64,000 nucleotides of DNA from Pseudomonas pohangensis (GTDB lineage: Bacteria > Pseudomonadota > Gammaproteobacteria > Pseudomonadales > Pseudomonadaceae): assembly GCF_900105995.1 (NCBI RefSeq), contig NZ_LT629785.1, positions 434,001 to 498,000 of the forward strand, read 5' to 3'. The translations under genes and the position numbers were made by a program. Below, in pieces: positions 34,744-44,094 of the stretch. The stretch's first letter is position 1. Each line of letters opens with the position of its first letter. The notes under the pieces were generated by a model. It was not told the DNA's origin. It saw nothing but the letters and a program-made list of their open reading frames with translations, and did no database searches.

Positions 34744-35803
34744 TATCCTGATCATGGCCGGTGGCACCGGCGGACATGTATTCCCGGCGCTGGCCTGCGC
34801 GCGCGAGTTCAAGGCCCGTGGCTATAGCGTGCACTGGCTGGGTACACCGCGCGGCATCGAGAATGAGCTGGTACCGGCTGCCGGCCTGCCATTGCACAAC
34901 ATCAGTATCAGTGGTCTGCGTGGCAAGGGCCTGCTGGCTCTGCTCAAGGCCCCCGTGCAATTGCTGCGTGCCCTGATGCAAGCGCGGCGCATTGTGCGTG
35001 AGCTGCAGCCGGTTTGTGTCCTGGGCATGGGCGGATATGTCACCGGCCCGGGCGGACTGGCCGCCTGGCTGAATGGTTCGCCGCTGATCATCCATGAACA
35101 GAATGCAGTTGCCGGTACGGCCAATCGCAGTCTTGCCCTGTTCGCCAGGCGTATTTGCGAGGCGTTCCCCAATACCTTTGCCAGCAGCTCCAAGCTGTGC
35201 ACCACGGGAAACCCGGTGCGCGAAGAACTGTTTCTGGAAACCCCGCGACAGCCACTGTCCGGTCGCCAGCCACGGCTGCTGGTACTGGGCGGCAGCCTGG
35301 GCGCGGAGCCGCTGAATCAGCTGTTGCCGCTGGCACTGGCGCAACTGGACGCGGCACTGCGTCCGCAGGTATTCCATCAGGCTGGCAAGCAGCATGCCGA
35401 GATCACCGCCCGGCGTTACCGGGAGGTGCAGGTCGAGGCCGAGGTTGTGCCGTTCATTGCGGACATGGCAGCAGCCTACGCCAGGGCTGACCTGGTTATC
35501 TGCCGCGCCGGTGCCCTGACCGTTAGCGAGCTGGCGGCCGCCGGCCTGCCATCGTTGCTGATTCCCTTGCCGCATGCCATCGACGATCACCAGACGCAGA
35601 ATGCAGGTTACCTGGCCGATGCCGGCGCAGCCGTATTGCTGCCACAACACAAGACCGATGCGGCACAACTGGCCGCGAAGCTGACAGAGGTGCTCATGCA
35701 GCCGGGAAAACTCAAGGCCATGGGCGGCACTGCGCGCCGTCTGGCAAAGCCGGACGCGACCCGTAGCGTGGTCAATATCTGCCTGGAGGTGGCGCATGTT
35801 TAA
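34733..35803 (+). CDS. murG: Lipid II synthase MurG
   Basis: MurG adds GlcNAc from UDP-GlcNAc to lipid I on the cytosolic face of the membrane. The 356 residues have two Rossmann domains of the GT-B fold: GGTGGHVFPALACA near the N-terminus, then GMGGYVTGPGGLAAW and HEQNAVAGTANR, and the donor-binding ICRAGALTVSELAAAGLP (about 258-275). It overlaps ftsW by 11 bases and murC by 8 bases. Confidence 0.98.
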   Translation: MPGNILIMAGGTGGHVFPALACAREFKARGYSVHWLGTPRGIENELVPAAGLPLHNISISGLRGKGLLALLKAPVQLLRALMQARRIVRELQPVCVLGMGGYVTGPGGLAAWLNGSPLIIHEQNAVAGTANRSLALFARRICEAFPNTFASSSKLCTTGNPVREELFLETPRQPLSGRQPRLLVLGGSLGAEPLNQLLPLALAQLDAALRPQVFHQAGKQHAEITARRYREVQVEAEVVPFIADMAAAYARADLVICRAGALTVSELAAAGLPSLLIPLPHAIDDHQTQNAGYLADAGAAVLLPQHKTDAAQLAAKLTEVLMQPGKLKAMGGTARRLAKPDATRSVVNICLEVAHV

Positions 35804-37241
35804 GCAGCCTGCGACCTATCAGCAACCCGAGATGCGCCGCATCCGCAATATCCACTTCGTCGGTATCGGCGGATCGGGTATGTGCGGGATTGCCGAAGTG
35901 TTGTTGAACATGGGCTATGCGGTTTCCGGTTCCGACCTCAAGGCTTCGCCGGTCACCGAGCGGCTGGAGCAGTTTGGCGCGCAGATCTGTATTGGCCACA
36001 GTGCCGCGAATGTCGCGAATGTGGACGTACTGGTGGTCTCCAGCGCGGTGAACAAGGCCAATCCGGAAGTAGCCAGTGCGCTGGAGCGCCGCATCCCGGT
36101 AGTACCACGTGCCGAAATGCTGGCCGAACTGATGCGCTACCGGCACGGCATTGCAGTTGCCGGCACGCACGGCAAGACCACCACCACCAGCCTGCTGGCT
36201 TCGGTGTTTGCCGCCGGCGGGCTGGATCCGACCTTTGTCATCGGTGGCCGGCTGAATGCTGCAGGTACCAACGCCCAGCTCGGTGACAGCCGTTACCTGA
36301 TCGCCGAGGCCGACGAGAGCGACGCCAGCTTTCTGCATTTGCAGCCGATGGTGGCAGTGGTAACCAACATCGATGCCGACCATATGAGTACCTATGGCGG
36401 CGACTTCAATGTGCTGAAGAAAACCTTCATCGAATTTCTGCACAACCTGCCGTTCTATGGTCTGGCGGTGCTCTGCGTGGATGATCCGGTGGTAGGTGAA
36501 ATCCTGCCGCAAGTGGGCCGTCCCACGGTGACCTACGGCTTCTCCGAAGAGGCTGATGTGCGCGCGATCAACGTACGCCAGCAAGGCATGCAGACCTACT
36601 TCACGGTACTGCGCCGCGATTGCGAAGCGCTGGATGTGTCGGTGAACATGCCGGGCAATCACAACGTCCTGAATGCCCTGGCGACCATCGCGATTGCCAG
36701 CGACGAAGGTATTTCCGACCAGGCGATCGTGGCCGGTCTTTCCGGATTCCAGGGTGTCGGGCGGCGCTTCCAGGTGTACGGCGAACTGGAAGTCGAAAAC
36801 GGCAGCGTGATGCTGGTGGATGACTATGGCCATCATCCGCGTGAAGTGGCGGCGGTAATCAAGGCGGTGCGCGGTGGCTGGCCCGAGCGGCGTCTGGTGA
36901 TGGTGTATCAGCCGCACCGCTTCAGTCGTACCCGCGACCTCTACGATGACTTCGTGCAGGTACTCGGTGATGCCAATGTGCTGCTGCTGATGGAAGTCTA
37001 TCCGGCAGGTGAAGAACCGGTACCGGGCGCCGACAGCCGGCACCTGTGCCACAGCATTCGCCAGCGCGGCCAGCTGGATCCGATCTATGTCGAGCGTGGC
37101 ATCGACCTGGCGCCGGTGCTCAAGCCTTTGCTGCGTGCCGGTGACATCCTGCTGTGCCAGGGCGCGGGGGATATTGGCGGGGTGGCACCGCAGTTGTTGC
37201 AAAGCGACTTGTTCAAGGCGCAAGCCGGGGGGCAGTCGTAA
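35796..37241 (+). CDS. murC: UDP-MurNAc:L-alanine ligase
   Basis: MurC adds the first amino acid, L-alanine, to UDP-MurNAc. The 481 residues show HFVGIGGSGMCGIAEVL (UDP site, about 20-36), the ATP loop VAGTHGKTTTTSLLAS (about 122-137), EADESDASFLHL and DDYGHHPREVAA (about 344-355). The in-frame stop overlaps the ddlB ATG by one base. In cluster order it stands after murG, as in E. coli. Confidence 0.98.
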   Translation: MFKQPATYQQPEMRRIRNIHFVGIGGSGMCGIAEVLLNMGYAVSGSDLKASPVTERLEQFGAQICIGHSAANVANVDVLVVSSAVNKANPEVASALERRIPVVPRAEMLAELMRYRHGIAVAGTHGKTTTTSLLASVFAAGGLDPTFVIGGRLNAAGTNAQLGDSRYLIAEADESDASFLHLQPMVAVVTNIDADHMSTYGGDFNVLKKTFIEFLHNLPFYGLAVLCVDDPVVGEILPQVGRPTVTYGFSEEADVRAINVRQQGMQTYFTVLRRDCEALDVSVNMPGNHNVLNALATIAIASDEGISDQAIVAGLSGFQGVGRRFQVYGELEVENGSVMLVDDYGHHPREVAAVIKAVRGGWPERRLVMVYQPHRFSRTRDLYDDFVQVLGDANVLLLMEVYPAGEEPVPGADSRHLCHSIRQRGQLDPIYVERGIDLAPVLKPLLRAGDILLCQGAGDIGGVAPQLLQSDLFKAQAGGQS

Positions 37242-38188
37242 TGAGTAACGGATTGAAATCGATGCTGCCGGTGAGTGCCTTCGGCCGGGTTGCCGTGTTG
37301 TTCGGTGGCAAGAGTGCCGAGCGTGCGGTGTCGCTCAAGTCGGGTCAGGCAGTACTGGATGCCTTGCTGGGCGCAGGTGTAAATGCATTCGGCATTGATG
37401 TCGGCGCTGACCTGCTGCAGCGTCTGGCCAGTGAAAAGATCGATCGGGCCTTTATCGTCCTGCACGGTCGCGGTGGCGAGGACGGCGCCATGCAGGGCCT
37501 GCTGGAGTGTCTGGAGATTCCCTATACCGGCAGCGGGGTGCTGGCTTCGGCACTGGCGATGGACAAGCTGCGGACCAAGCAGGTCTGGCACAGCCTGGGC
37601 CTGTCTACGCCCAGACATGCCGTGTTGGCCAGCGCGGAAGATTGCCATGCCGCCGCCAGTGCACTGGGCTTCCCGTTGATCGTCAAGCCGGCCCACGAAG
37701 GCTCGAGTATCGGCATGGCCAAGGTAAGTAATGTCGAGGAACTGATCCGGGCCTGGCAGGACGCCGCGCGCTATGACGCCCAGGTGCTGGTCGAACAGTG
37801 GATCAGCGGTCCGGAGTTCACCATCGCCATGTTGCGCGGGCAGGTATTGCCGCCCATCCGCGTAGGCACGTCAAAACTCTTTTACGACTACGAAGCCAAG
37901 TATGTCGACAACGATACCCGCTACCAGATTCCCTGCGGTCTGGATGCAGTCAAGGAAGCGGAACTGATCGAATTGACCCGCCGCGCCTGTGAAGCGGTAG
38001 GTACCCGCGGCTGGGCGCGGGCTGATGTGATGCAGGACGCCGATGGGCGCTTCTGGTTGCTTGAGGTGAATACCGTTCCGGGGATGACCGATCACAGTCT
38101 GGTGCCCATGGCGGCACGTGCTGCCGGTCTGGATTTCCAGCAATTGGTGCTGTCGATTCTGGCCGACAGCGTAGAGACGAGGGGCTGA
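37241..38188 (+). CDS. ddlB: D-alanine-D-alanine ligase
   Basis: Ddl joins two D-alanines for the MurF reaction. The 315 residues form an ATP-grasp fold: VAVLFGGKSAERAVSLKSG near the start, LHGRGGEDGAMQGLLE, KPAHEGSSIGMAKV (about 145-158), and LLEVNTVPGMTDHSLVP (about 275-291) with metal and product contacts. I use ATG 37241 overlapping the murC stop; the frame runs 29 codons further up only as the shadow of murC. Confidence 0.97.
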   Translation: MSNGLKSMLPVSAFGRVAVLFGGKSAERAVSLKSGQAVLDALLGAGVNAFGIDVGADLLQRLASEKIDRAFIVLHGRGGEDGAMQGLLECLEIPYTGSGVLASALAMDKLRTKQVWHSLGLSTPRHAVLASAEDCHAAASALGFPLIVKPAHEGSSIGMAKVSNVEELIRAWQDAARYDAQVLVEQWISGPEFTIAMLRGQVLPPIRVGTSKLFYDYEAKYVDNDTRYQIPCGLDAVKEAELIELTRRACEAVGTRGWARADVMQDADGRFWLLEVNTVPGMTDHSLVPMAARAAGLDFQQLVLSILADSVETRG

Positions 38189-38192
38189 TGGC

Positions 38193-39053
38193 ATGAGCAG
38201 CGCAACCCTGCGTTATCCATCCTCACCAGTGCGTGCTCCGGCACGCAGCAAGCCTGCGCCGCGCGGGGCGAGCCGGGTAGTGGTTAAAGAGCCGCGCAAG
38301 GTGCAGCTACCCAAGCCCGACTTCGTGGTAATCAAGCGTCTGATCTGGCCAGTGTTGCTGGTGTTGCTGGTGGCTGGCGGGCTGTCTATGGGTGACCAGG
38401 TACTGCCGCTGCTCGATCGTCCGATCAGCAAGATCATGGTGCGTGGTGAACTCAGTCAGGCCAATCAGCAACTGGTGGAACAGCTGGTGGCACCTTATTC
38501 CGGTAGCAGTTTTTTTGCTGCCGACATGTCCCAGTTACGCGCCGAGCTGAAGCAGTTGCCCTGGCTGTCCGAGGTTGAAGTGCGGCGTGTCTGGCCCGAC
38601 CAGATCCGCATAAGTCTTGAGGAGCAGTTGCCGGTGGCGCGCTGGGGCGAGGCTGCCCTGTTGAACAACAGCGGGACGGCATTTACCCCACGTGATCGCG
38701 AGAAATATCAGCATTTGCCGCTGTTGCAGGGGCCGCAACGGGCCCAGCAGCAAGTCATGCAGCAATACCAGATGCTGAGCCAGATACTGCGACCGCTTGG
38801 TTTTTCCATCACCCGGCTTGAACTGCGTGAGCGCGGCAGCTGGTTCGTATCCACGGCGCAGGGTATTGAACTGCTGCTCGGGCGGGATCATCTGGTGGAA
38901 AAGGTTCAACGATTCGTCGCCATCTATAACAAGGCGCTGAAAGACAAGACGGCCAACATTGCCAGTGTTGATTTGCGTTACCCGAATGGCTTGGCAGTTG
39001 CCTGGCGTGAGGCCGTAGTGCCCGCCGCCGCACCTGCTGCCGCAGTGAATTGA
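38193..39053 (+). CDS. ftsQ: Cell division protein FtsQ
   Basis: FtsQ is a bitopic membrane protein that links FtsLB to the early divisome. The 286 residues have a long basic N-terminus rich in Pro and Arg (about 1-48), one membrane helix (about 49-67), a POTRA domain (about 78-147, starting PISKIMVRGELSQANQQ) and the beta domain. The C-terminus ends in an Ala-Pro-rich tail. It begins 4 bases after ddlB. Confidence 0.95.
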   Translation: MSSATLRYPSSPVRAPARSKPAPRGASRVVVKEPRKVQLPKPDFVVIKRLIWPVLLVLLVAGGLSMGDQVLPLLDRPISKIMVRGELSQANQQLVEQLVAPYSGSSFFAADMSQLRAELKQLPWLSEVEVRRVWPDQIRISLEEQLPVARWGEAALLNNSGTAFTPRDREKYQHLPLLQGPQRAQQQVMQQYQMLSQILRPLGFSITRLELRERGSWFVSTAQGIELLLGRDHLVEKVQRFVAIYNKALKDKTANIASVDLRYPNGLAVAWREAVVPAAAPAAAVN

Positions 39054-39067
39054 GGAGAGTGAAAGCC

Positions 39068-40312
39068 ATGGCAACCGAGCACAGCAACAAGATGATCGTC
39101 GGTCTGGATATCGGCACATCGAAAGTGGTGGCCCTGGTCGGCGAGTTGAATGCCGATGGCGAGCTGGAAGTGGTCGGTATCGGCAGCCACCCTTCGCGCG
39201 GCCTGAAAAAAGGCGTTGTGGTCAATATCGAATCAACCGTGCAGTCGATTCAGCGGGCGATTGATGAAGCGCAGCAAATGGCCGGTTGCCGCATTCACTC
39301 TGCTTTTGTCGGTATCGCAGGAAGCCATATCCGCAGCATGAATTCGGACGGCAGCGTGGCGATTCGCGATCGCGAGGTGAGCTTTGCTGACCTCGAGCGG
39401 GTCCTTGAAGCCGCTCAGGCGGTGGTGATTCCGGCCGACCAGCGTGTCCTGCACACCTTGCCGCAGGATTATGTGATCGATAACCAGGAGGGCATTCGTG
39501 AACCTCTGGGCATGTCCGGTGTGCGCCTTGAGGCACAGGTGCATGTGGTTACCTGTGCGGTCAACGCGGCGCAGAACATCGAGAAGTGTGTGCGGCGTTG
39601 CGGACTCGAAGTGGATGACATCATTCTGGAGCAGCTGGCGTCTTCGTATTCGGTGCTGACGGATGATGAAAAAGAGCTCGGCGTGTGCCTGATCGACATA
39701 GGCGGCGGCACCACCGACATCGCCATCTTCACCGAAGGTGCAATTCGCCACACCGCAGTAATTCCGATAGCTGGAGACCAGGTCACCAGCGATATTGCCC
39801 ACGCACTTCGTACGCCAACCCAGTATGCCGAAGAGATCAAGATTAGGTATGCTTGCGCCCTAGCCAAACTGGCCGGCGCCGGAGAGACCATCAAGGTTCC
39901 TTTCGTCGGTGACCGGCCACCGCGGGAGCTGTCCCGTCAGGCTCTGGCAGAGGTAGTAGAGCCTCGTTACGACGAGCTTTTTACCCTCATTCAGGGCGAG
40001 CTGCGGCGCAGCGGCTATGAGGATCTGATTCCTGCCGGGATCGTCCTTACCGGTGGCACCGCCAAAATGGAAGGTGCTGTCGAGTTGGCCGAAGAGATCT
40101 TTCACATGCCGGTGCGCTTGGGAATTCCGCATGGGGTCAAGGGACTGGCCGATGTCGTGCGCAATCCAATCTATTCAACCAGCGTTGGACTTCTGTTGTA
40201 CGGCCTGCAAAAGCAAGCCGCAGGAGGTACCGGCACGGTTGGATCGTTTTCCGAAGAACCCAAGACACCTGTTCTGGATCGGCTTAAACGCTGGGTTCAG
40301 GGCAATTTTTAA
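39068..40312 (+). CDS. ftsA: Cell division protein FtsA
   Basis: FtsA is an actin-like ATPase that tethers FtsZ to the membrane. The 414 residues carry phosphate-1 motif VGLDIGTSKVVALVG (about 12-26), phosphate-2 LIDIGGGTTDIAIF (about 205-218) and the adenosine motif IVLTGGTAKMEGA (about 327-339). The C-terminal amphipathic helix that binds membrane is visible as DRLKRWVQGNF. I start at ATG 39068, 10 bases after GAGGAG; the frame is open six codons upstream. Confidence 0.97.
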   Translation: MATEHSNKMIVGLDIGTSKVVALVGELNADGELEVVGIGSHPSRGLKKGVVVNIESTVQSIQRAIDEAQQMAGCRIHSAFVGIAGSHIRSMNSDGSVAIRDREVSFADLERVLEAAQAVVIPADQRVLHTLPQDYVIDNQEGIREPLGMSGVRLEAQVHVVTCAVNAAQNIEKCVRRCGLEVDDIILEQLASSYSVLTDDEKELGVCLIDIGGGTTDIAIFTEGAIRHTAVIPIAGDQVTSDIAHALRTPTQYAEEIKIRYACALAKLAGAGETIKVPFVGDRPPRELSRQALAEVVEPRYDELFTLIQGELRRSGYEDLIPAGIVLTGGTAKMEGAVELAEEIFHMPVRLGIPHGVKGLADVVRNPIYSTSVGLLLYGLQKQAAGGTGTVGSFSEEPKTPVLDRLKRWVQGNF

Positions 40313-40357
40313 CCGCGGTGCAGTAAGGCTATAAAACTAGAAGAAAGGAGAGGGGCC

Positions 40358-41551
40358 ATGTTCGAACTCGTAGACAATCAACCACAAAATGCAGTCATCA
40401 AGGTAATCGGCGTGGGTGGCGGTGGCGGTAATGCTGTCAATCACATGATGCGAAGCAACATTGAGGGTGTGGAGTTCATTTGTGCCAATACCGATGCCCA
40501 GGCGTTGAAGAACGTCGGTGCGCAACGCGTACTGCAACTGGGTACCGGCGTAACCAAGGGGCTGGGAGCGGGTACCAACCCCGAAATCGGTCGCCAGGCC
40601 GCCATGGAAGACCGTGACCGTATCCAGGAAATTCTCCAGGGTGCCGACATGGTGTTTATCGCTACCGGCATGGGTGGCGGTACCGGCACCGGTGCAGCCC
40701 CGATCATTGCTCAGGTTGCCAAGGAAATGGGCATCCTGACCGTGGCCATTGTCACCCGACCATTCCCTTTCGAGGGCAAAAAGCGCATGCAAGTGGCCGA
40801 CGAAGGCATTCGCATGCTGGCCGAGTGCGTTGACTCGCTGATCACCATTCCCAATGAAAAGCTGCTGACCATTCTGGGCAAGGATGCCAGTCTGCTGTCC
40901 GCCTTTGCCAAGGCTGACGATGTTCTGTCCGGTGCGGTCCGCGGCATCTCCGACATCATGCAGCGTCCGGGCCTGATGAACGTCGACTTTGCCGACGTCA
41001 AGACAGTGATGGGTGAAATGGGCATGGCGATGATGGGTACCGGCTGCGCCAGCGGTACCAACCGTGCGCGTGAAGCCACTGAAGAAGCTATCCGCAACCC
41101 GCTGCTGGAAGATGTCAACCTGCAGGGCGCTCGCGGCATTCTGGTCAACATCACTGCCGGTCTGGATCTGTCGCTCGGTGAGTATGGTGCGGTAGGCGAG
41201 ATCATCGAGGCCTTTGCCTCGGAGCATGCAACCGTCAAGGTGGGTGCAGTAATCGATCCGGACATGGGTGACGAGCTGCATGTGACCGTGGTTGCGACGG
41301 GGCTTGGCTCGCGTCAGGACAAGCCGGTCAAGGTGGTCGACAATACGGTGCATGTTGCCCCGTTGAGTGCGGTCCAGCCAGCTGCGCAGCCAAGCACGCG
41401 TCAGGATGGCAGCGTCAACTACAAGGACTATGATCGCCCGACAGTTCAGCGGCAGAGTCATGCCGGCGCGGCTACTGCAGCCAAGCTCAATCCGCAGGAC
41501 GATATGGATTATCTGGATATTCCGGCTTTTCTACGGAGGCAGGCTGATTAG
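40358..41551 (+). CDS. ftsZ: Cell division protein FtsZ
   Basis: FtsZ is the tubulin-like GTPase that builds the division ring. The 397 residues contain the G-box signature GMGGGTGTGAAP (about 106-117), the T7 synergy-loop region NVDFADVKTVM, a variable linker (about 317-380) and the conserved C-terminal peptide DYLDIPAFLRRQAD that binds FtsA and ZipA. A strong AGAAAGGAGAGG ribosome site precedes the ATG, in line with the high expression of FtsZ relative to FtsA. Confidence 0.99.
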   Translation: MFELVDNQPQNAVIKVIGVGGGGGNAVNHMMRSNIEGVEFICANTDAQALKNVGAQRVLQLGTGVTKGLGAGTNPEIGRQAAMEDRDRIQEILQGADMVFIATGMGGGTGTGAAPIIAQVAKEMGILTVAIVTRPFPFEGKKRMQVADEGIRMLAECVDSLITIPNEKLLTILGKDASLLSAFAKADDVLSGAVRGISDIMQRPGLMNVDFADVKTVMGEMGMAMMGTGCASGTNRAREATEEAIRNPLLEDVNLQGARGILVNITAGLDLSLGEYGAVGEIIEAFASEHATVKVGAVIDPDMGDELHVTVVATGLGSRQDKPVKVVDNTVHVAPLSAVQPAAQPSTRQDGSVNYKDYDRPTVQRQSHAGAATAAKLNPQDDMDYLDIPAFLRRQAD

Positions 41552-41604
41552 TCTCTTCTATGAGGCGAGTTAAAGTTGTAGCGATGTTCAGCAAGGGCTG
41601 GGTC

Positions 41605-41613
41605 TGCTATATT
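41605..41613 (+). promoter_or_regulatory. Possible extended -10 promoter of lpxC
   Basis: TGCTATATT fits an extended -10 element (TGnTATATT), 51 bases before the lpxC ATG; no good -35 is present. A 9-base inverted repeat (AGGCGAGTT at 41563-41571, AACTCGCCT at 41640-41648) brackets it and could fold the leader of any transcript coming from ftsZ. Confidence 0.35.
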
Positions 41614-41663
41614 TCCAGTGATTGTTGATAACTTTTCTCAACTCGCCTTGAAGCGACCAAAAC

Positions 41664-42575
41664 ATGATCAAACAGCGCACACTGAAGAACACGATCCGGG
41701 CTACCGGCGTTGGCTTGCATTCGGGGGAAAAGGTATACCTGACCCTCAAGCCGGCCCCTGCCGATAGCGGAATAGTTTTCTGCCGCACCGATCTGGATCC
41801 TGTCGTGCAGATTCCGGCGCTGGCTGGAAATGTCGGCAAAACCACCATGTCGACAACCCTGGTCAAGGGCGACGTCAAGGTGGATACCGTCGAACACCTG
41901 CTTTCCGCGATGGCCGGTCTGGGGATTGATAACGCGTATGTCGAGCTTTCGGCACCGGAAGTGCCGATCATGGATGGCAGCGCCGGGCCATTCGTGTTTC
42001 TCATCCAGTCTGCCGGACTGGAAGAGCAGGATGTGCCAAAGAAGTTCATCCGCGTGCTGCGTGAAGTGAGCATTACTGACGGTGATAAAAGCGCCACCTT
42101 CGTGCCCTTTGATGGTTTCAAGGTGAGCTTTACCATCGACTTCGATCATCCGGCGTTTGCCGGCAGAACGCAGACAGCCAGCGTCGATTTCTCCAGCACG
42201 TCTTTTGTCAAGGAAGTCAGCCGCGCGCGTACCTTTGGTTTTATGCGCGACATCCAGTACCTGCGTTCACAGAACATGGCACTGGGCGGCAGCATGGACA
42301 ATGCGATTGTGGTCGACGAGTTGACCGTGCTCAATGAAGACGGTTTGCGTTATGAAGACGAGTTCGTCAAGCACAAGATTCTTGATGCAATCGGTGATCT
42401 TTATCTGCTGGGCAATAGCCTGATCGGTGAGTTTCGCGGAGTTAAATCCGGGCACGAACTGAATAACCGGCTGTTGCGTTTGCTGATAGAGCAAGAGGAT
42501 GCATGGGAAGTGGTTACTTTTGACGACGCCAGTCTGGCGCCGATTTCCTATGTAAGACCTCTGGCCGCAGGTTAA
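41664..42575 (+). CDS. lpxC: UDP-3-O-acyl-N-acetylglucosamine deacetylase
   Basis: LpxC is the zinc enzyme of the committed step of lipid A synthesis. The 303 residues show the metal ligands: His in VDTVEHLLSAM (about residue 79) and His and Asp in VKHKILDAIGDLYLLG (about 237 and 241), plus the substrate-loop MDGSAGPFVF. In E. coli its level is set by FtsH acting on the C-terminus, which here ends SYVRPLAAG. It is the last gene of the dcw block and is followed by a terminator. Confidence 0.98.
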   Translation: MIKQRTLKNTIRATGVGLHSGEKVYLTLKPAPADSGIVFCRTDLDPVVQIPALAGNVGKTTMSTTLVKGDVKVDTVEHLLSAMAGLGIDNAYVELSAPEVPIMDGSAGPFVFLIQSAGLEEQDVPKKFIRVLREVSITDGDKSATFVPFDGFKVSFTIDFDHPAFAGRTQTASVDFSSTSFVKEVSRARTFGFMRDIQYLRSQNMALGGSMDNAIVVDELTVLNEDGLRYEDEFVKHKILDAIGDLYLLGNSLIGEFRGVKSGHELNNRLLRLLIEQEDAWEVVTFDDASLAPISYVRPLAAG

Positions 42576-42616
42576 GCGGCAGGCTTTTCAGGTAATACCC
42601 TCTCGTTTCAATTTTC

Positions 42617-42641
42617 AGGCCACCCTTGGGTGGCCTTTTTT
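42617..42641. terminator. Terminator between lpxC and cysZ
   Basis: AGGCCACCC (42617-42625) pairs with GGGTGGCCT (42628-42636), followed by six Ts. It serves lpxC; the reverse strand has fewer Ts but may slow the convergent cysZ transcript. It overlaps the cysZ stop region by two bases. Confidence 0.88.
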
Positions 42642-43392
42642 ATGAGTTGGGTTTGTTGTCAAGCGGATTTCCTTCGCGCACCCAGAACAGGGTGGCACCG
42701 GCGACGGCCGCCGGCATGGCGAGTATGTTGACCACCGGCACCAGCAGCACCAGATAGGTCATGCCGCCAAAGCCGAGGCTTTGCCAGCGCCTTTCACGCA
42801 GCCATGCAAGCATCTCGTTCCAGCCCAGTTGGTGATTGTCGGCCGGATAGTCAATGTACTGCACCGCCATCATCCATACGCCAAAGAGCACCCATAGGGG
42901 TGTGGCGATCAGGTTGACCCCGGGAATCAGCGACAGAATCAGCAGGCCGATGGCCCGGGGCAGGAAGTAGACCAGTTTGCGCAATTCGCGGCCTATGGTT
43001 CTCGGCACCATCGCCAGCAGTTCACTCCAGTAGAACGGCGGTGATACATCGGTACCGCGTACAACGCTTTCAACCTTTTCCGAGAGAAAGCCGTTGAAGG
43101 GTGCAGCCAGCAAATTGGCGACCATGGTGAATGTGAAGAACATGATCACCAGCACCAGCAGGGTGAAAAGCGGCCAGAGCAGGAATTCGAGAAAGTCCAG
43201 CCAGTCCGGCAGCGAGGGCATGAATGCATCCAGCAGCATATTGAATTGCTGTGCCGCCACGCTGATGAGGCCGATAAACAGTAGCAGGTTGATGGTCAGC
43301 GGCAGGATTACAAAGCGGCGCAAACCCGGTTGTAAAACCAGCCGCAAGCCGGCGGTAAAGTAATCCGGGCCACGGATGGCGGGTGGCTGCAT
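42640..43392 (-). CDS. cysZ: CysZ-type sulfate permease (EI24 family)
   Basis: CysZ is an inner-membrane protein for sulfate uptake feeding cysteine synthesis. The 250 residues match the family length and contain four to six hydrophobic segments with the conserved LLAAPFNGFLSEKVE stretch (about residues 91-105) and the late FGGMTYLVLLVPVVNILAMPAA-like segment. The start follows AGGAGCCAACC. It is the last gene of the minus-strand folM operon, 48 bases after the HopJ gene; that partnership with pterin genes is not something the family explains. cysD and cysNC are in this window but 35 kb away. Confidence 0.87.
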   Translation of the reverse strand: MQPPAIRGPDYFTAGLRLVLQPGLRRFVILPLTINLLLFIGLISVAAQQFNMLLDAFMPSLPDWLDFLEFLLWPLFTLLVLVIMFFTFTMVANLLAAPFNGFLSEKVESVVRGTDVSPPFYWSELLAMVPRTIGRELRKLVYFLPRAIGLLILSLIPGVNLIATPLWVLFGVWMMAVQYIDYPADNHQLGWNEMLAWLRERRWQSLGFGGMTYLVLLVPVVNILAMPAAVAGATLFWVREGNPLDNKPNS

Positions 43393-43440
43393 GGTTGGCT
43401 CCTGCGTGAAGTCTGCAATGAATGGGATGCTTGAACGGGC

Positions 43441-43785
43441 TTAAACCGTGCGGCGCTGCAGTGGTGGTGTCGCAAAGCGTACGCCAGCCAGGCCGCTGCG
43501 GATAAGCGCCCGGATGTTGCCGTGGTCCAGGGCGTCAGGGCTGGCGAGGACACTGCGATAGTGCTCGCCGAAGGCCAGCAGGGTTTCTTCCAGGCTCAGG
43601 CCTTCGAGTTGGGCCAGTCCGATCAGCCGGCAGGCGCCCTCGTTCTGGCCGGCCGGATTGTGCAGGTCGCCATTGTCGAATTGGCTGGGGCTGTAAACGT
43701 AATGCTCGGCAATGAACTGCAGGGTATCGGCAAATGGATAGTCTCGCTCATGCAGGCGCGCGCGGAATTTCTGCAACTCAGTCAT
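43441..43785 (-). CDS. HopJ-family protein
   Basis: The 114 residues match the HopJ family, named after a Pseudomonas syringae candidate type III effector: FADTLQFIAEHYVYSPSQF, NEGACRLIGLAQLEGLS, TLLAFGEHYRSVLASPD and DHGNIRALIRSG are all family blocks. Members are widespread in bacteria with no type III system, so a housekeeping role is more likely than secretion; none is established. The gene overlaps the DUF1244 gene by 8 bases, which implies coupled translation with it, and sits in the monapterin operon. Confidence 0.85.
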   Translation of the reverse strand: MTELQKFRARLHERDYPFADTLQFIAEHYVYSPSQFDNGDLHNPAGQNEGACRLIGLAQLEGLSLEETLLAFGEHYRSVLASPDALDHGNIRALIRSGLAGVRFATPPLQRRTV

Positions 43786-44074
43786 CGGGTTTGTTCTTTT
43801 CGAACGCCGTCAGCTGTGCCGCAGAGGCCTCTTTCTGATAGCGCGATTTCCATTCGTGGTAAGGCATGCCGTAAATCTGTTCGCGGGCCTGTTCGGCACT
43901 GAGTTCGATGTCCAGATCATCGGCTGCGGCCTTGTACCATTTGCCCAGGCAGTTGCGGCAGAAGCCGGCCAGATTCATCAGGTCGATGTTCTGCACGTCA
44001 GGGCGTGAGCGCAGGTGCTGCACCAGCCGACGAAACGCGGCGGCATCGAGGTTTACGCGATCTTTCTCATTCAT
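43778..44074 (-). CDS. DUF1244 family protein
   Basis: This 98-residue acidic protein belongs to DUF1244. The conserved core NLAGFCRNCLGKWYKAAAD (about residues 35-53) holds a CxxC pair that could bind metal, and YGMPYHEWKSRYQ (about 68-80) is the second family block. Function is unknown. It starts 20 bases after folX and overlaps the HopJ gene by 8 bases, so the two are probably made together in the pterin operon. Confidence 0.85.
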   Translation of the reverse strand: MNEKDRVNLDAAAFRRLVQHLRSRPDVQNIDLMNLAGFCRNCLGKWYKAAADDLDIELSAEQAREQIYGMPYHEWKSRYQKEASAAQLTAFEKNKPDD

Positions 44075-44094
44075 GTCGGGACGCCTTTTCCAGA

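Noticed and set aside
43441..43785. HopJ gene as a type III secreted effector
   Set aside because: No secretion genes or hrp-type promoter nearby, it overlaps a conserved gene in a metabolic operon, and the family is common in non-pathogens.
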